Source: Candidatus Saccharibacteria bacterium UBA2951 (GTDB lineage: Bacteria > Patescibacteriota > Saccharimonadia > Saccharimonadales > Saccharimonadaceae). From it: 64,000 nt of DNA. The position numbers and the translations under genes are program-made. The notes under the pieces are model-generated. The model worked only from the letters and a program-made list of their open reading frames with translations. It was not told where the DNA came from and searched no databases. This document shows positions 8,795 through 17,619 of this stretch, piece by piece (within the stretch, counting starts at the first letter, position 1; every line of letters starts with the position of its first letter). The stretch spans positions 108,343 through 172,342 of the forward strand of contig DEBR01000005.1 in NCBI GenBank assembly GCA_002348615.1, written 5' to 3'.

Positions 8795-9685
8795 ATGGTA
8801 TTACTAACAATCATCATTCTTATCGTGCTTGCTGAAACAAGCTACCTTACGTATCGCGCAGTTAAAACGTCCGAACCCCGCATATCTGGACGAGCGCCTT
8901 TATTCATCGATACTTCGGCACTCATGGACGGCCGTATCGTAACGGCCGCGCAAACGGGATTTTTACCAACGCCGATTGCTATTCCAAATAGCGTTATCAA
9001 TGAATTACAATTACTTGCCGACCAGGCAGACGCTGAAAAACGTTCACGCGCCCGCCGCGGACTGGATGCGGTCAAGGAATTACAGGAAATAGATTGGCTT
9101 GAGGTGAAGTTAATAAAAGACGGTCCAACCGGTAATGGCGGCGTCGACACGCGGCTGATTGAACTTGCGAAAAAGCACCACGGAACGATCTGTACGATCG
9201 ATTTTAATCTTAATAAGGTTGCTTCCGTGCAGGGCATACGAGTTCTGAATATCAACGAACTTGCCGGCAGCATCCGCATGGCGTTTTTACCGGGCGAGAC
9301 AATAAGCCTACCGCTGACGCAGAAAGGTCAGAACTCAACCCAGGCGGTCGGGTATCTCGCCGATGGAACTATGGTTGTCGTTGAAAAAGCGGCGAGTTCA
9401 ATAGGGAAAACGGTTGAAATCGAGTTTATCCGTAGCCTACAGACCGCGGCCGGAAGAATGATGTTTGCTCGCCTTAAGGCGCAGCCGAAGGCCGAGCAAA
9501 CACGCGGGGCGTCCAAAGGACGCAGCCGTATGTTTGATGAGAATGAGCAACATACATCGAAGCCCAAAGGAGAAGCAAAAGTCGAATCCGAGCGGGCAAA
9601 AGCTGCAAAGCCTCAGGCGAGCCGCCGCACTTCACGGCGCACAAAAGAAGATAGCTTGATTGAACTAGTCAATAATCAGGACTAG
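8795..9685 (+). CDS. PIN and TRAM domain protein (YacL-like)
   Basis: Likely membrane-associated ribonuclease-like protein. The 296-residue product begins with one hydrophobic segment (residues 2-20), then a PIN domain (about 36-150) with conserved acidic residues in FIDTSALMDGR, the NELQLLAD segment, and TRLIELAKKHHGTICTIDFNLNKVA. A TRAM domain follows (about 155-220; PLTQKGQNSTQAVGYLADGTMVVVE). The tail (about 225-296) is basic and low in complexity (KPQASRRTSRRTKED), possibly RNA-binding. This order matches the YacL family next to radA in B. subtilis, and radA is the upstream neighbour here. AAGGA lies 7 nt before the ATG. The end overlaps the convergent PBP gene by 4 nt. Confidence 0.88.
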   Translation: MVLLTIIILIVLAETSYLTYRAVKTSEPRISGRAPLFIDTSALMDGRIVTAAQTGFLPTPIAIPNSVINELQLLADQADAEKRSRARRGLDAVKELQEIDWLEVKLIKDGPTGNGGVDTRLIELAKKHHGTICTIDFNLNKVASVQGIRVLNINELAGSIRMAFLPGETISLPLTQKGQNSTQAVGYLADGTMVVVEKAASSIGKTVEIEFIRSLQTAAGRMMFARLKAQPKAEQTRGASKGRSRMFDENEQHTSKPKGEAKVESERAKAAKPQASRRTSRRTKEDSLIELVNNQD

Positions 9686-12372
9686 TTCGCATACCGGAAC
9701 GATCGCCAAATGCGACGTTCGGTGCGAGGATCACTGCTTGTGCGTGCACTGGTACCAGTGGCGCAGTTGCCTGAACCGGAATATGCCTGAGAGGCGGAGT
9801 CGGTGTAATAGCCGGAGTCGGTCAACGTGGCGACAACTGTAGCGGCGCCTGCAAAATTGTAGTTCGTCGTATACGTGCCGCTATCGGTGACGTTGATTGA
9901 CGCTACGTTAGCTCCGTTCACACTGACATCTAACGTTTGCAAAGGATTCGTCCCCTTGGTGACCATAATTGAAATATCATTGCCATTAATACAAATACCG
10001 CTGATATCGGGTGCTACGTCGCCACACTTATGGAAGTCATCGCTTTTCGATGCGTCATACCCGTCGGGCGCAAGATATACAGCGCTTTTGGTCGTCGGAT
10101 CAATAGATTTCGTTACGGCTAGTTCGATCTTTGCGGCATCAGGAGTACAGTCAGAGGCTTTCTTCTTTGATACCTTGTCGAAGACAAGCTTAACACCGGC
10201 TTCTGACTTTTTGTTATACCATGACGGGTATACTTCCTTGCCTATAACTTGAATACCTTTCGGCGCAGTAAACCAGTCACCTGGCTTGGCCTTGCCTTCT
10301 TTTTCGTACAGCAGTGTAGCGAAGGCCATGACCGGATCCAGTACACGTGCAGGAATCGACGAGTTGCCGTTCACAAGTGGCGTTGTATCTGGGTTACCGA
10401 GCCAAACGGAACCCGAAAGTGAAGGTGTGTAGCCGACGGTCCAAATGTCTTTTGGCTGCCGGTTCTTGTCACTGGTACCGGTCTTCAGAGCAAATTTTAT
10501 TTTGGCGGCGTCGAGTGTCGGGGTAATGGTGCGTCCAAATAAGCCTCTTCGTGCGTTCGAATCACCTAAGATATCTGTCACTACATAAGCTGATTGTGGG
10601 TCGATAACCTTTTTCGACTCAGCCTTGTACTCTTCAAGCACTTCGCCGCTGCTATTGGTAACCTTAAGTACGGTACTAGTAGGCATGTAGACGCCACCGC
10701 GCGCTAAGCTTGCTATTGCATTCGTGTGGTCAATCATACGCGTACCGCAGCCTCCGATCGCCGATGACAGCCCGGCTTCTTTTTCGGCACCCTGGGTACA
10801 GTAATACTTGTTTCCAAGGGCACGGATTGCCTTTAGGGTCGGGTCGACACCTGACACCTGCATGGCCTTGATTGCAGGGATATTGCGTGACAAAGCGAGT
10901 GCATTTCTAAGCGTGATATTACCTTTGTATTTCCCATCGGCATTCTGTGGCTTGTAGCCGGCGATATTTATAGGATTATCGGCAAGGACTGATCCGCTTC
11001 CGAAATTCTGGGCAGTTGCTCCCTTGTTCTCGAACAGCTCCGCGTAGACGAGTGGCTTTACCGATGAGCCTGGCTGAATGAATGCCGCTGCCGCGTTGTC
11101 CTGCCCGAAGCCAGGGTAATTGAAGTCCCGACTACCGATCATGGCGACTATTTGGCCGGTTTTAACGTCTTCGACCGTACCGGCACCGTTCGAAAAACCT
11201 GCGAACTTAGGGAAGTATGAGTTGAACATGTCGTCCATCTCGGCCTGCAACTTGTCTTGGATTCGAACATCCAACGTTGTTTTGACGATTAAGCCACCCC
11301 GGCCGACTGTTGCCTTGCCAAGCTTCTGTTCGAGTTCGCTGCGGACCATCTGAACGAAATGCGGCGCCTTGATGTTTTTGTACTGGTCCGATTCCGGTTT
11401 GATAGTGTCGAGAATGGCAACCTTTTTAGCTTCGTCCGCCTGGTCTTTGGTTACATAACCTTGTCCGACCATATTGTCGAGCACACGGTGCTGCCTAGCT
11501 ATAAGCGCTTCATGACCGGCGTCATTATATGGGTCTAACAGTCCAGGCTGATTTGGAATCGCTGCAAGAAGTGCAGATTGTGCCAGCGTAAGGTTTTTGG
11601 CCGTCGTGCCAAAGTACGTCTGCGCGGCCGACTCAACGCCATTCCGCCGTCCGCCGTACGGAGACTCGTTCAGGTACAGGTCAAGAATTTGCTCCTTGTT
11701 ATACATACGCTCTACCTCGATGGCCAGAATGACTTCTTTGATCTTCCGGGGAATCCCACTCAGTCCGCGGTTGCTGGCTTCGTCGGCAAAGAATACCTGT
11801 TTTACTAATTGCTGCGTCAGGGTCGAGCCACCCTGAGTACCACTGTCACCCTGGGTGTTATTGATTGCCGCGCGAATCAGTCCGGTCGGGCTAATACCTT
11901 TGTGACTGTAAAATTCCTTGTCTTCAATGGCGATGGTCGCCTGTTTCATGGTTTTCGAGATTTCGCTGCCCTTGACTACCAGTTTGTAGTTGCCGTCACC
12001 TTTGTCTTCCCAAAGCAAATTGTCATTACGATCGTAATAACGGGTCACGGTGGTCTGGACACGCTTGGCGAGTTCGGATGGTCGAATTTGGTCAATATCC
12101 TTACGGAAGTAAGCAAACAGTCCGCCGGCAAGTATTACTACCAATAAGGCACTCACGCCAACAATCTTGAGTGCCATGAAGGCACCTTGGCGGCTAAACC
12201 AGTATTTGGCGACGCGCTTTGGGTGCATACGATAAAGTAGTCGCTTTACGGGGTGCTTCGGTAATGTCGCAAGATACTCCGCTTTACGGCGGGCGAGACG
12301 ATCCTTTTTCGTTCTGCGGGCATGCGAAAGGTTGGCGTATACGTTCAACCTACGGTTTGATTTTTTTACCAT
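9682..12372 (-). CDS. Class A penicillin-binding protein (glycosyltransferase/transpeptidase)
   Basis: Bifunctional enzyme that polymerises and cross-links peptidoglycan. The 896-residue product has a basic cytoplasmic start, one transmembrane segment (about 70-90), a GT51 domain with the catalytic Glu in IAIEDKEFYSHKG and GGSTLTQQLVKQ, and a transpeptidase domain with the Ser-x-x-Lys motif in PGSSVKPL, SRN, and KTGT. A C-terminal Ig-like region of about 130 residues (LDVSVNGANVASINV) ends in a tail with TSARTSSDPRTERR. ATG 12372 is preceded by GAGAGAAG; a GTG at 12393 is an alternative. The promoter is a TGCTATAAT extended -10 at 12414-12409. It is divergent from tyrS. Confidence 0.95.
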   Translation of the reverse strand: MVKKSNRRLNVYANLSHARRTKKDRLARRKAEYLATLPKHPVKRLLYRMHPKRVAKYWFSRQGAFMALKIVGVSALLVVILAGGLFAYFRKDIDQIRPSELAKRVQTTVTRYYDRNDNLLWEDKGDGNYKLVVKGSEISKTMKQATIAIEDKEFYSHKGISPTGLIRAAINNTQGDSGTQGGSTLTQQLVKQVFFADEASNRGLSGIPRKIKEVILAIEVERMYNKEQILDLYLNESPYGGRRNGVESAAQTYFGTTAKNLTLAQSALLAAIPNQPGLLDPYNDAGHEALIARQHRVLDNMVGQGYVTKDQADEAKKVAILDTIKPESDQYKNIKAPHFVQMVRSELEQKLGKATVGRGGLIVKTTLDVRIQDKLQAEMDDMFNSYFPKFAGFSNGAGTVEDVKTGQIVAMIGSRDFNYPGFGQDNAAAAFIQPGSSVKPLVYAELFENKGATAQNFGSGSVLADNPINIAGYKPQNADGKYKGNITLRNALALSRNIPAIKAMQVSGVDPTLKAIRALGNKYYCTQGAEKEAGLSSAIGGCGTRMIDHTNAIASLARGGVYMPTSTVLKVTNSSGEVLEEYKAESKKVIDPQSAYVVTDILGDSNARRGLFGRTITPTLDAAKIKFALKTGTSDKNRQPKDIWTVGYTPSLSGSVWLGNPDTTPLVNGNSSIPARVLDPVMAFATLLYEKEGKAKPGDWFTAPKGIQVIGKEVYPSWYNKKSEAGVKLVFDKVSKKKASDCTPDAAKIELAVTKSIDPTTKSAVYLAPDGYDASKSDDFHKCGDVAPDISGICINGNDISIMVTKGTNPLQTLDVSVNGANVASINVTDSGTYTTNYNFAGAATVVATLTDSGYYTDSASQAYSGSGNCATGTSARTSSDPRTERRIWRSFRYAN

Positions 12373-12408
12373 TATGTCAGTCTTCTCTCTCACACACGTT
12401 ATGCGCCC

Positions 12409-12414
12409 ATTATA
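12409..12414 (-). promoter_or_regulatory. Extended -10 promoter of the PBP gene
   Basis: On the minus strand TGCTATAAT, a TGn-extended -10 element, has its hexamer at 12414-12409. The start point would be near 12402, leaving a leader of about 30 nt before ATG 12372. No good -35 is visible. Confidence 0.6.
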
Positions 12415-12448
12415 GCACTAATGTTTGTCGCCCTAGACCTATTTTAGG

Positions 12449-12454
12449 TATACT
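12449..12454 (+). promoter_or_regulatory. -10 box of tyrS
   Basis: TATACT at 12449-12454 ends 8 nt before the tyrS ATG. There is no purine-rich ribosome-binding site between them, so a leaderless or nearly leaderless message is likely. Confidence 0.55.
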
Positions 12455-12462
12455 TAACCCAT

Positions 12463-13671
12463 ATGGATTTATCTCAAGAACTGACGTGGCGTGGATTCGT
12501 CAACCAGACGACATTCAGCACCCTGACTGACATTAACGAACCACGGACGTTCTATTGGGGAGTCGACCCCTCCGCCGACAGTATGACAGTTGGAAACTTA
12601 GCCGCCGCTATGCTTGTTCGCCACTTTATTGACCATGGCCACAAAGCTATTCTGCTTGTCGGCGGTGCCACCGGCATGATTGGTGACCCGGACGGCAAGA
12701 AGCAAGAGCGTGAACTTCAGTCAGTAGAAACGATCGCACAGAACAAAGCGGCACTAGCCAAGCAATACGAAACCATTTTTGCTGGCAAATCATTCGAAAT
12801 CGTCGACAACTATGACTGGTTCAAAACAATCAACTACCTGGATTTCCTCCGCGACGTAGGCAAGCATGCCTCTATGACGCAGATGCTTGACCGCGACTTT
12901 ATCAAAAGCCGCATTGGCGAAGGTGGCGAAGGTATTAGCTACGCCGAATTCAGCTACTCGCTCATTCAAGGCTATGATTTTTTGCATCTATTCCGCGAAA
13001 AAGGAGTCACTTTGCAGCTTGCCGGTGCCGACCAATGGGGAAATTCCATCACCGGCGTGCAGCTTATCCGGCGCCTGGAATCAAAAGAAGCACACGTCTT
13101 TACGACACCATTGGTGGTCAACAAGGCGACTGGTGTCAAATTCGGTAAGTCCGAAGCCGGCGCGGTATGGCTCGATCCTCAAAAGACCAGTCCGTACAAG
13201 TTTTACCAGTTCTGGTTGAATGCCGACGATGAAACGGCCGAAGATCTGATAAAGGTTTACACGCTGCTTGGTCATGAGGAAGTCGAAGCGCTCATTGGTG
13301 CTCACCGCGAGAATCCTGCCGCTCGTGACCTGCAAGCTCGTCTGGCGCACGAAGTCACGGCCCTCATACACGGTGACGACCGGACGCGCTCGGTCGAAAA
13401 TGTCACCAAAGTCATATTCGGCGGTGCTCCTGTTCGGGAATTGAATGAGACCGAGCTTAACGACTTAGCGGCGGAAATCCCGACTATCGACTCGGGCGAT
13501 TTGGTTGAGATTCTCGTGAAGAGCGGACACGCCGCAAGTAACGGTGATGCCCGACGTCTTATCGACGGCGGGGCGATCAGCGTCAACGGCGAAAAAGTCG
13601 GCTCCACCATGAAAGTTCGCGGGCCAGCCCTTGTCAAAAAAGGCAAGAACGGCTTTATACTCGTCCGATAA
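12463..13671 (+). CDS. tyrS: Tyrosyl-tRNA synthetase with altered HIGH motif
   Basis: Charges tRNA-Tyr with tyrosine. The 402-residue product has the class I Rossmann core: FYWGVDPSADS, LVGGATGMIGDP, the tyrosine pocket AEFSYSLIQGYDF, GADQWGN and the KMSKS-equivalent KFGKS, then an S4 RNA-binding domain at the end (DARRLIDGGAISVNGEKV). The segment that reads PTADSLHIGHL in B. stearothermophilus reads PSADSMTVGNL here, so both HIGH histidines are replaced and Thr40 is Ser. The remaining active site looks intact and no second tyrS is in the window, so it is probably functional. Transcribed divergently from the PBP gene, probably leaderless. Confidence 0.95.
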   Translation: MDLSQELTWRGFVNQTTFSTLTDINEPRTFYWGVDPSADSMTVGNLAAAMLVRHFIDHGHKAILLVGGATGMIGDPDGKKQERELQSVETIAQNKAALAKQYETIFAGKSFEIVDNYDWFKTINYLDFLRDVGKHASMTQMLDRDFIKSRIGEGGEGISYAEFSYSLIQGYDFLHLFREKGVTLQLAGADQWGNSITGVQLIRRLESKEAHVFTTPLVVNKATGVKFGKSEAGAVWLDPQKTSPYKFYQFWLNADDETAEDLIKVYTLLGHEEVEALIGAHRENPAARDLQARLAHEVTALIHGDDRTRSVENVTKVIFGGAPVRELNETELNDLAAEIPTIDSGDLVEILVKSGHAASNGDARRLIDGGAISVNGEKVGSTMKVRGPALVKKGKNGFILVR

Positions 13672-13676
13672 GTTTG

Positions 13677-13682
13677 TATAAT
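13677..13682 (+). promoter_or_regulatory. -10 box of the phosphohexomutase gene
   Basis: TATAAT in GTTTGTATAATATAG follows tyrS directly. It leaves a leader of about 22 nt that carries the strong ribosome-binding site CGGAGGGA before ATG 13712, in contrast to the leaderless arrangement of many neighbours. Confidence 0.5.
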
Positions 13683-13711
13683 ATAGTTTCTGACATACGG
13701 AGGGAAATAAC

Positions 13712-15472
13712 ATGGAAAACGTCCGCGAACACGTTTCTGAAACTGCGGCTCAAAATATCGAACGATGGTTGAACGAGCCGAAATACGAGGCCTATAAAGC
13801 TGAACTTGAGGCGATGATCACGGCAGAAAAATGGCAGGCATTGGAAGATGCGTTTTTTAAGGAAATTGAATTTGGTACTGGTGGTCGCAGAGGAATCGTG
13901 GGACTTGGGTCAAACCGAATCAATCAGGTTACGATTGGCGAGTCGACCCAGGCGCTATGTGAGTACGCAAAATCTGTCGATCCGGACGCGCCGAACAATG
14001 GCATAGTCATCGCCTGTGACACGCGGTTAAGCTCCGAAGAGCTAAGCAGATATGTGGCCCGTGTGGCCGCAGCAAATGGATTTAAGGTATTTATTTTCGA
14101 AAGTTTCCGTTCTACCCCTGAACTTAGTTTCGCCGTTCGCTATCTTAAATGCGCGGTCGGCGTCGTTATTACAGCGAGCCATAACGCCCCAGAATATAAC
14201 GGCTTTAAGGCGTACTGGTCAGACGGCGCGCAACTCGTACCTCCACATGACAAGGGCGTGCTAACTGTCGCCGATACGATTCAAACCATCAAGGCTCTCA
14301 ATGATTATGAGAAAGCTGTCACTGATGGACAGATAACTGAAATCGGCGCCGACGTTGACGAAGCTTACCAGCAAGCGGTTCTGAATGAACGTATGGACAA
14401 TCTTACGAATCTCAAAATTGCCTACTCGCCGCTTCACGGCGCCGGACAACGTAATGCGCTACCGGTACTTCAGCGGGTTGGTTTCGAAGTCCTCACAGTA
14501 AAGGAGCAGATGCTTCCGGATGGTAATTTTCCGACCATGGAAGACGGCCGCGCCAACCCGGAAAAGAAGCCGGCGAACGACCGGGTCGTGGCCTTAATGC
14601 TCGCCGAAGAAGCCGATATCGCGGTAAGTAACGACCCGGACGCCGATCGTCTGGGAGTAATGGTAAGGCATAACGACGACGTCGTTTATTTGAGTGGTAA
14701 TCAAACGGCGGCACTCACGACAGAGTACGTGCTTCAAAAATTGAAAGAACGCGGAGAGATTACTGACAAGCACTACATTGCTAAAACTATCGTTACTACC
14801 GATTTGCTCGAGGCGATCGCGACATCCTACGATGTCCGCACAATCGGCAACCTGCACGTCGGATTCAAATGGATCTGTGAGGTCATAAACAAGCAAGAAG
14901 CACACGGTGGCGTATTCGTTACCGGAAGCGAAGAAAGCTTCGGGCTTATGAAAGGTAGCTACACGCGTGATAAAGACGGCGCGGTCTCTTTGCTTATCGC
15001 GGAATATGCGGCCGAGTTGAAGCAGCAAGGTAAGACACTGTATGACGCCCTGCTCAACCTGTATGTACGGCACGGCTTGTATGTCGAATGTCTGACCACT
15101 GCGACATGTGAAGGTTCTCAAGGGTTCATTGAGATGCAGAACATCATGAAAAGCCTGCGTGAATCACCTATCGAAAAGGTCGAAGGTCACGAAGTTACCG
15201 CCATGCTTGACTACCAAACCTTACAACGCACAGAACTTACCGATGGATCGACCACACAGATCGACATGATACCGAGTAATGTATTGGTATATGAGTTCGG
15301 CGATCGTCGCCGTCGCGTAACGATTCGTCCAAGTGGTACGGAGCCAATCATTAAATTCTATGTCCAGTGGCATGATGATAGCGATACGTCCGAGCTCGCC
15401 TACGAAAAGTTGCAGCACTTCGTCGACGGCATGACCAGGACGCTAGAAGGCTTGGCTTTAGAGCGAGTATGA
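13712..15472 (+). CDS. Phosphoglucomutase/phosphomannomutase
   Basis: Alpha-D-phosphohexomutase that interconverts hexose 1- and 6-phosphates, supplying sugar nucleotides for wall and surface glycans. The 586-residue product has the phosphoserine loop TASHNAPEYNGFK (about residues 153-165), the metal-binding loop DPDADR (about 308-313), the sugar-specificity loop GSEESFG (about 409) and the phosphate-binding loop RPSGTEP (about 540). Length and the N-terminal helical region match the PgcA-type long form in Firmicutes. The gene overlaps recG by four bases (ATGA), suggesting translational coupling. Whether glucose or mannose phosphate is preferred cannot be read from sequence. Confidence 0.93.
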   Translation: MENVREHVSETAAQNIERWLNEPKYEAYKAELEAMITAEKWQALEDAFFKEIEFGTGGRRGIVGLGSNRINQVTIGESTQALCEYAKSVDPDAPNNGIVIACDTRLSSEELSRYVARVAAANGFKVFIFESFRSTPELSFAVRYLKCAVGVVITASHNAPEYNGFKAYWSDGAQLVPPHDKGVLTVADTIQTIKALNDYEKAVTDGQITEIGADVDEAYQQAVLNERMDNLTNLKIAYSPLHGAGQRNALPVLQRVGFEVLTVKEQMLPDGNFPTMEDGRANPEKKPANDRVVALMLAEEADIAVSNDPDADRLGVMVRHNDDVVYLSGNQTAALTTEYVLQKLKERGEITDKHYIAKTIVTTDLLEAIATSYDVRTIGNLHVGFKWICEVINKQEAHGGVFVTGSEESFGLMKGSYTRDKDGAVSLLIAEYAAELKQQGKTLYDALLNLYVRHGLYVECLTTATCEGSQGFIEMQNIMKSLRESPIEKVEGHEVTAMLDYQTLQRTELTDGSTTQIDMIPSNVLVYEFGDRRRRVTIRPSGTEPIIKFYVQWHDDSDTSELAYEKLQHFVDGMTRTLEGLALERV

Positions 15473-17502
15473 ACCTCGCCACCTCGCTCAGTTCAGTCAA
15501 AGGCGTCGGTCCGAAAACGGCCGAACAGCTGGAGTTGAGCGGGCTTCATACTGTCGAGGACCTGATTTATTTCTTGCCGCGCAAACACGAGGATTTCTCC
15601 GAAGTCATGAACATCACCGATTTAAAGCCCGGTAAGCGAACGATTAAGGCACGCTGCGAATCGATTAGTACGCGTACAGTTCGCCGAGGCATGCGTGTGA
15701 CGACAGCAACGCTCGCTGACGCCACGGGCAAGGTACAGGCGGTGTGGTTTAACCAGGCTTATCGAGCGACGCAGTTAAGAGATTCTACCCAAGAATTCTT
15801 TTTTTCAGGCGAATTCGAATTCAACTATAACAAGTATCAACTGACGAATCCGAGCACCGAAAAAGTAAGTGATCTTCCGGTTCAGACCGACAGGTTACTG
15901 CCCGTGTATCGAGCGGTCAAAGGTTTAAAAAGCCAAGTGGTGAGAAAAATTTTAAACGAACTTCGCCCGCTCATGACCATGCTGCCCGAAACGCTGCCGG
16001 AATCGGTGATAAAAACGAACAAGCTCGTTTCGGTATCCGATGCGCTACTCGGTGTGCACTTCCCAAAAACGTCACAAGATGTCGAACGAGCACGCGAACG
16101 CCTAGCGTTCGAAGAACTATTCGAATTGATGCTCGCGTCCCAGCTGAACAAACAGGCAAACGCTAAGCTAGAAAGTTGGCCTATCAAGTTCGAGCCGCCT
16201 GTCGTCAAACGGTTTGTCGATTCTCTTCCGTTCACGCTTACGCCGGCGCAAAAGCAGGCGGCCTGGGAAATCTTACAAGACCTTGAGCGCGAACACCCGA
16301 TGAACCGGCTGCTGCAAGGCGACGTTGGCGCCGGGAAGACCGTCGTAGCGTCAATCGCGGCTATACAAGCTGTCAGCGCAGGTTATCAGGTAGCACTACT
16401 AGCACCGACAGAAATCTTAGCGTCACAGCACGCGAGAACAATCGCCGATCTTGTAAAAAACGATAATATTACCGTCGGGTTCCTTAGCGGGAGTGTAACG
16501 TCAAAACAGCGCCAGCCGTTACTCGAGGGTTTAAAAAATGGGCAGGTTGACATTATTATCGGCACGCATGCATTGCTGGAGCCGGCAATCCAGTTCAAGC
16601 GTCTCGGGCTTGTCATCATCGACGAGCAGCACCGCTTTGGGGTAAATCAACGCCAAAAACTCCTTGAAAAATCCGGCCGCATGCCGCACCTGCTTACCAT
16701 GACGGCGACGCCGATTCCACGCAGTCTTGCCCTCACGGTGTACGGTGAACTCGAAGTTTCAATCATTAATCAAAAACCGGCTGAACGTAAACCGATAATC
16801 ACGAAAACCATATCACCGGTAAGTCGTAAGGAGCTTTATGCATCGGTTGACAAAGAGCTAGCCGCTGGTCGCCAGGCGTATGTCGTATGCCGACTGATCG
16901 ACGACAATCCGGCGAACGAAGCAAAAAGTGTCGAGATGGAATATAAGAAGCTGCAGAACTCCGTTTTTGGTCACAGGCGAATAGGCTTACTTCACGGCAA
17001 AATGAAACCGACCGAAAAAGATGCGGTCATGCGACGCTTTTTGGAGCACAAACTGGACATTTTAGTTAGTACAACGGTCGTGGAGGTAGGTGTCGACGTG
17101 CCGAACGCGACTGTCATGCTTATCGAAGACGCCGAACAGTACGGCCTTAGTCAGTTGCACCAGCTGCGTGGCCGCGTGGGCCGGTCATCGCACCAAAGTT
17201 ATTGTTACCTTATGATGTCAGACACGAGCAAGCCGTCGCAGCGTCTGCGTGAAGTCGAACGCTCGAATGATGGGTTCTACCTGGCTGAAGTGGATCTGAA
17301 GCTTCGCGGTCCGGGCGAAATATATGGCCGTGCACAGCACGGAGCGCTGAACCTACAAGTCGCGTCACTCGCCGACACGAAGCTCATCGCACGTGTTCAA
17401 AAAGCGGCCAAAGACTTCGCGCGAACGGAGAATGACTTGCTACAATACAAGCAGTTATCAGCGCACGTCGAAAAATACCAGCGCTTAACGACGTTAAATT
17501 AA
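15469..17502 (+). CDS. recG: ATP-dependent DNA helicase RecG
   Basis: Remodels stalled replication forks and branched recombination intermediates. The 677-residue product has the N-terminal wedge/OB domain (about 50-150), the helicase Walker A GDVGAGKT, the DExH-box motif in VIIDEQHRFG, TATPIPRSLALT and the C-terminal helicase motifs LVSTTVVEVGVDVPNA and QLRGRVGRSSHQSYCYL. The TRG region near the end (DLKLRGPGEIYGRAQHG) is typical of RecG. It starts inside the stop codon of the phosphohexomutase gene, so the two are co-transcribed. Length is normal and no key motif is missing. Confidence 0.97.
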   Translation: MNLATSLSSVKGVGPKTAEQLELSGLHTVEDLIYFLPRKHEDFSEVMNITDLKPGKRTIKARCESISTRTVRRGMRVTTATLADATGKVQAVWFNQAYRATQLRDSTQEFFFSGEFEFNYNKYQLTNPSTEKVSDLPVQTDRLLPVYRAVKGLKSQVVRKILNELRPLMTMLPETLPESVIKTNKLVSVSDALLGVHFPKTSQDVERARERLAFEELFELMLASQLNKQANAKLESWPIKFEPPVVKRFVDSLPFTLTPAQKQAAWEILQDLEREHPMNRLLQGDVGAGKTVVASIAAIQAVSAGYQVALLAPTEILASQHARTIADLVKNDNITVGFLSGSVTSKQRQPLLEGLKNGQVDIIIGTHALLEPAIQFKRLGLVIIDEQHRFGVNQRQKLLEKSGRMPHLLTMTATPIPRSLALTVYGELEVSIINQKPAERKPIITKTISPVSRKELYASVDKELAAGRQAYVVCRLIDDNPANEAKSVEMEYKKLQNSVFGHRRIGLLHGKMKPTEKDAVMRRFLEHKLDILVSTTVVEVGVDVPNATVMLIEDAEQYGLSQLHQLRGRVGRSSHQSYCYLMMSDTSKPSQRLREVERSNDGFYLAEVDLKLRGPGEIYGRAQHGALNLQVASLADTKLIARVQKAAKDFARTENDLLQYKQLSAHVEKYQRLTTLN

Positions 17503-17536
17503 TTATGATGCCAACCAGGGAAAAGAGCAGCCAGAC

Positions 17537-17557
17537 CAGCCGAATTTACTTCGGCTG
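17537..17557 (+). other. Hairpin in the recG downstream gap
   Basis: CAGCCGAA (17537-17544) pairs perfectly with TTCGGCTG (17550-17557) around a 5-nt loop. No T run follows on the plus strand, so it may stabilise or process the transcript rather than terminate it. The rest of the 117-nt gap holds only a GGAG ribosome-binding site for the next gene. Confidence 0.4.
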
Positions 17558-17619
17558 CCTGCGCGATGAGAAAAACCGTAGGTTTGTCTTATTAAGCGAA
17601 GCAGAGCGGAGCGAATAGT

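Noticed and set aside
15469..15472. TGA recoded as glycine, as in Gracilibacteria and SR1
   Set aside because: Many genes end at TGA with tight ATGA overlaps and normal C-termini (phosphohexomutase, rsmD, cyoA, cyoB, cyoC); the standard stop meaning fits.
17503..17619. Terminator after recG
   Set aside because: The perfect hairpin at 17537-17557 has no T run and the next gene lies close with no promoter, so read-through is more likely.
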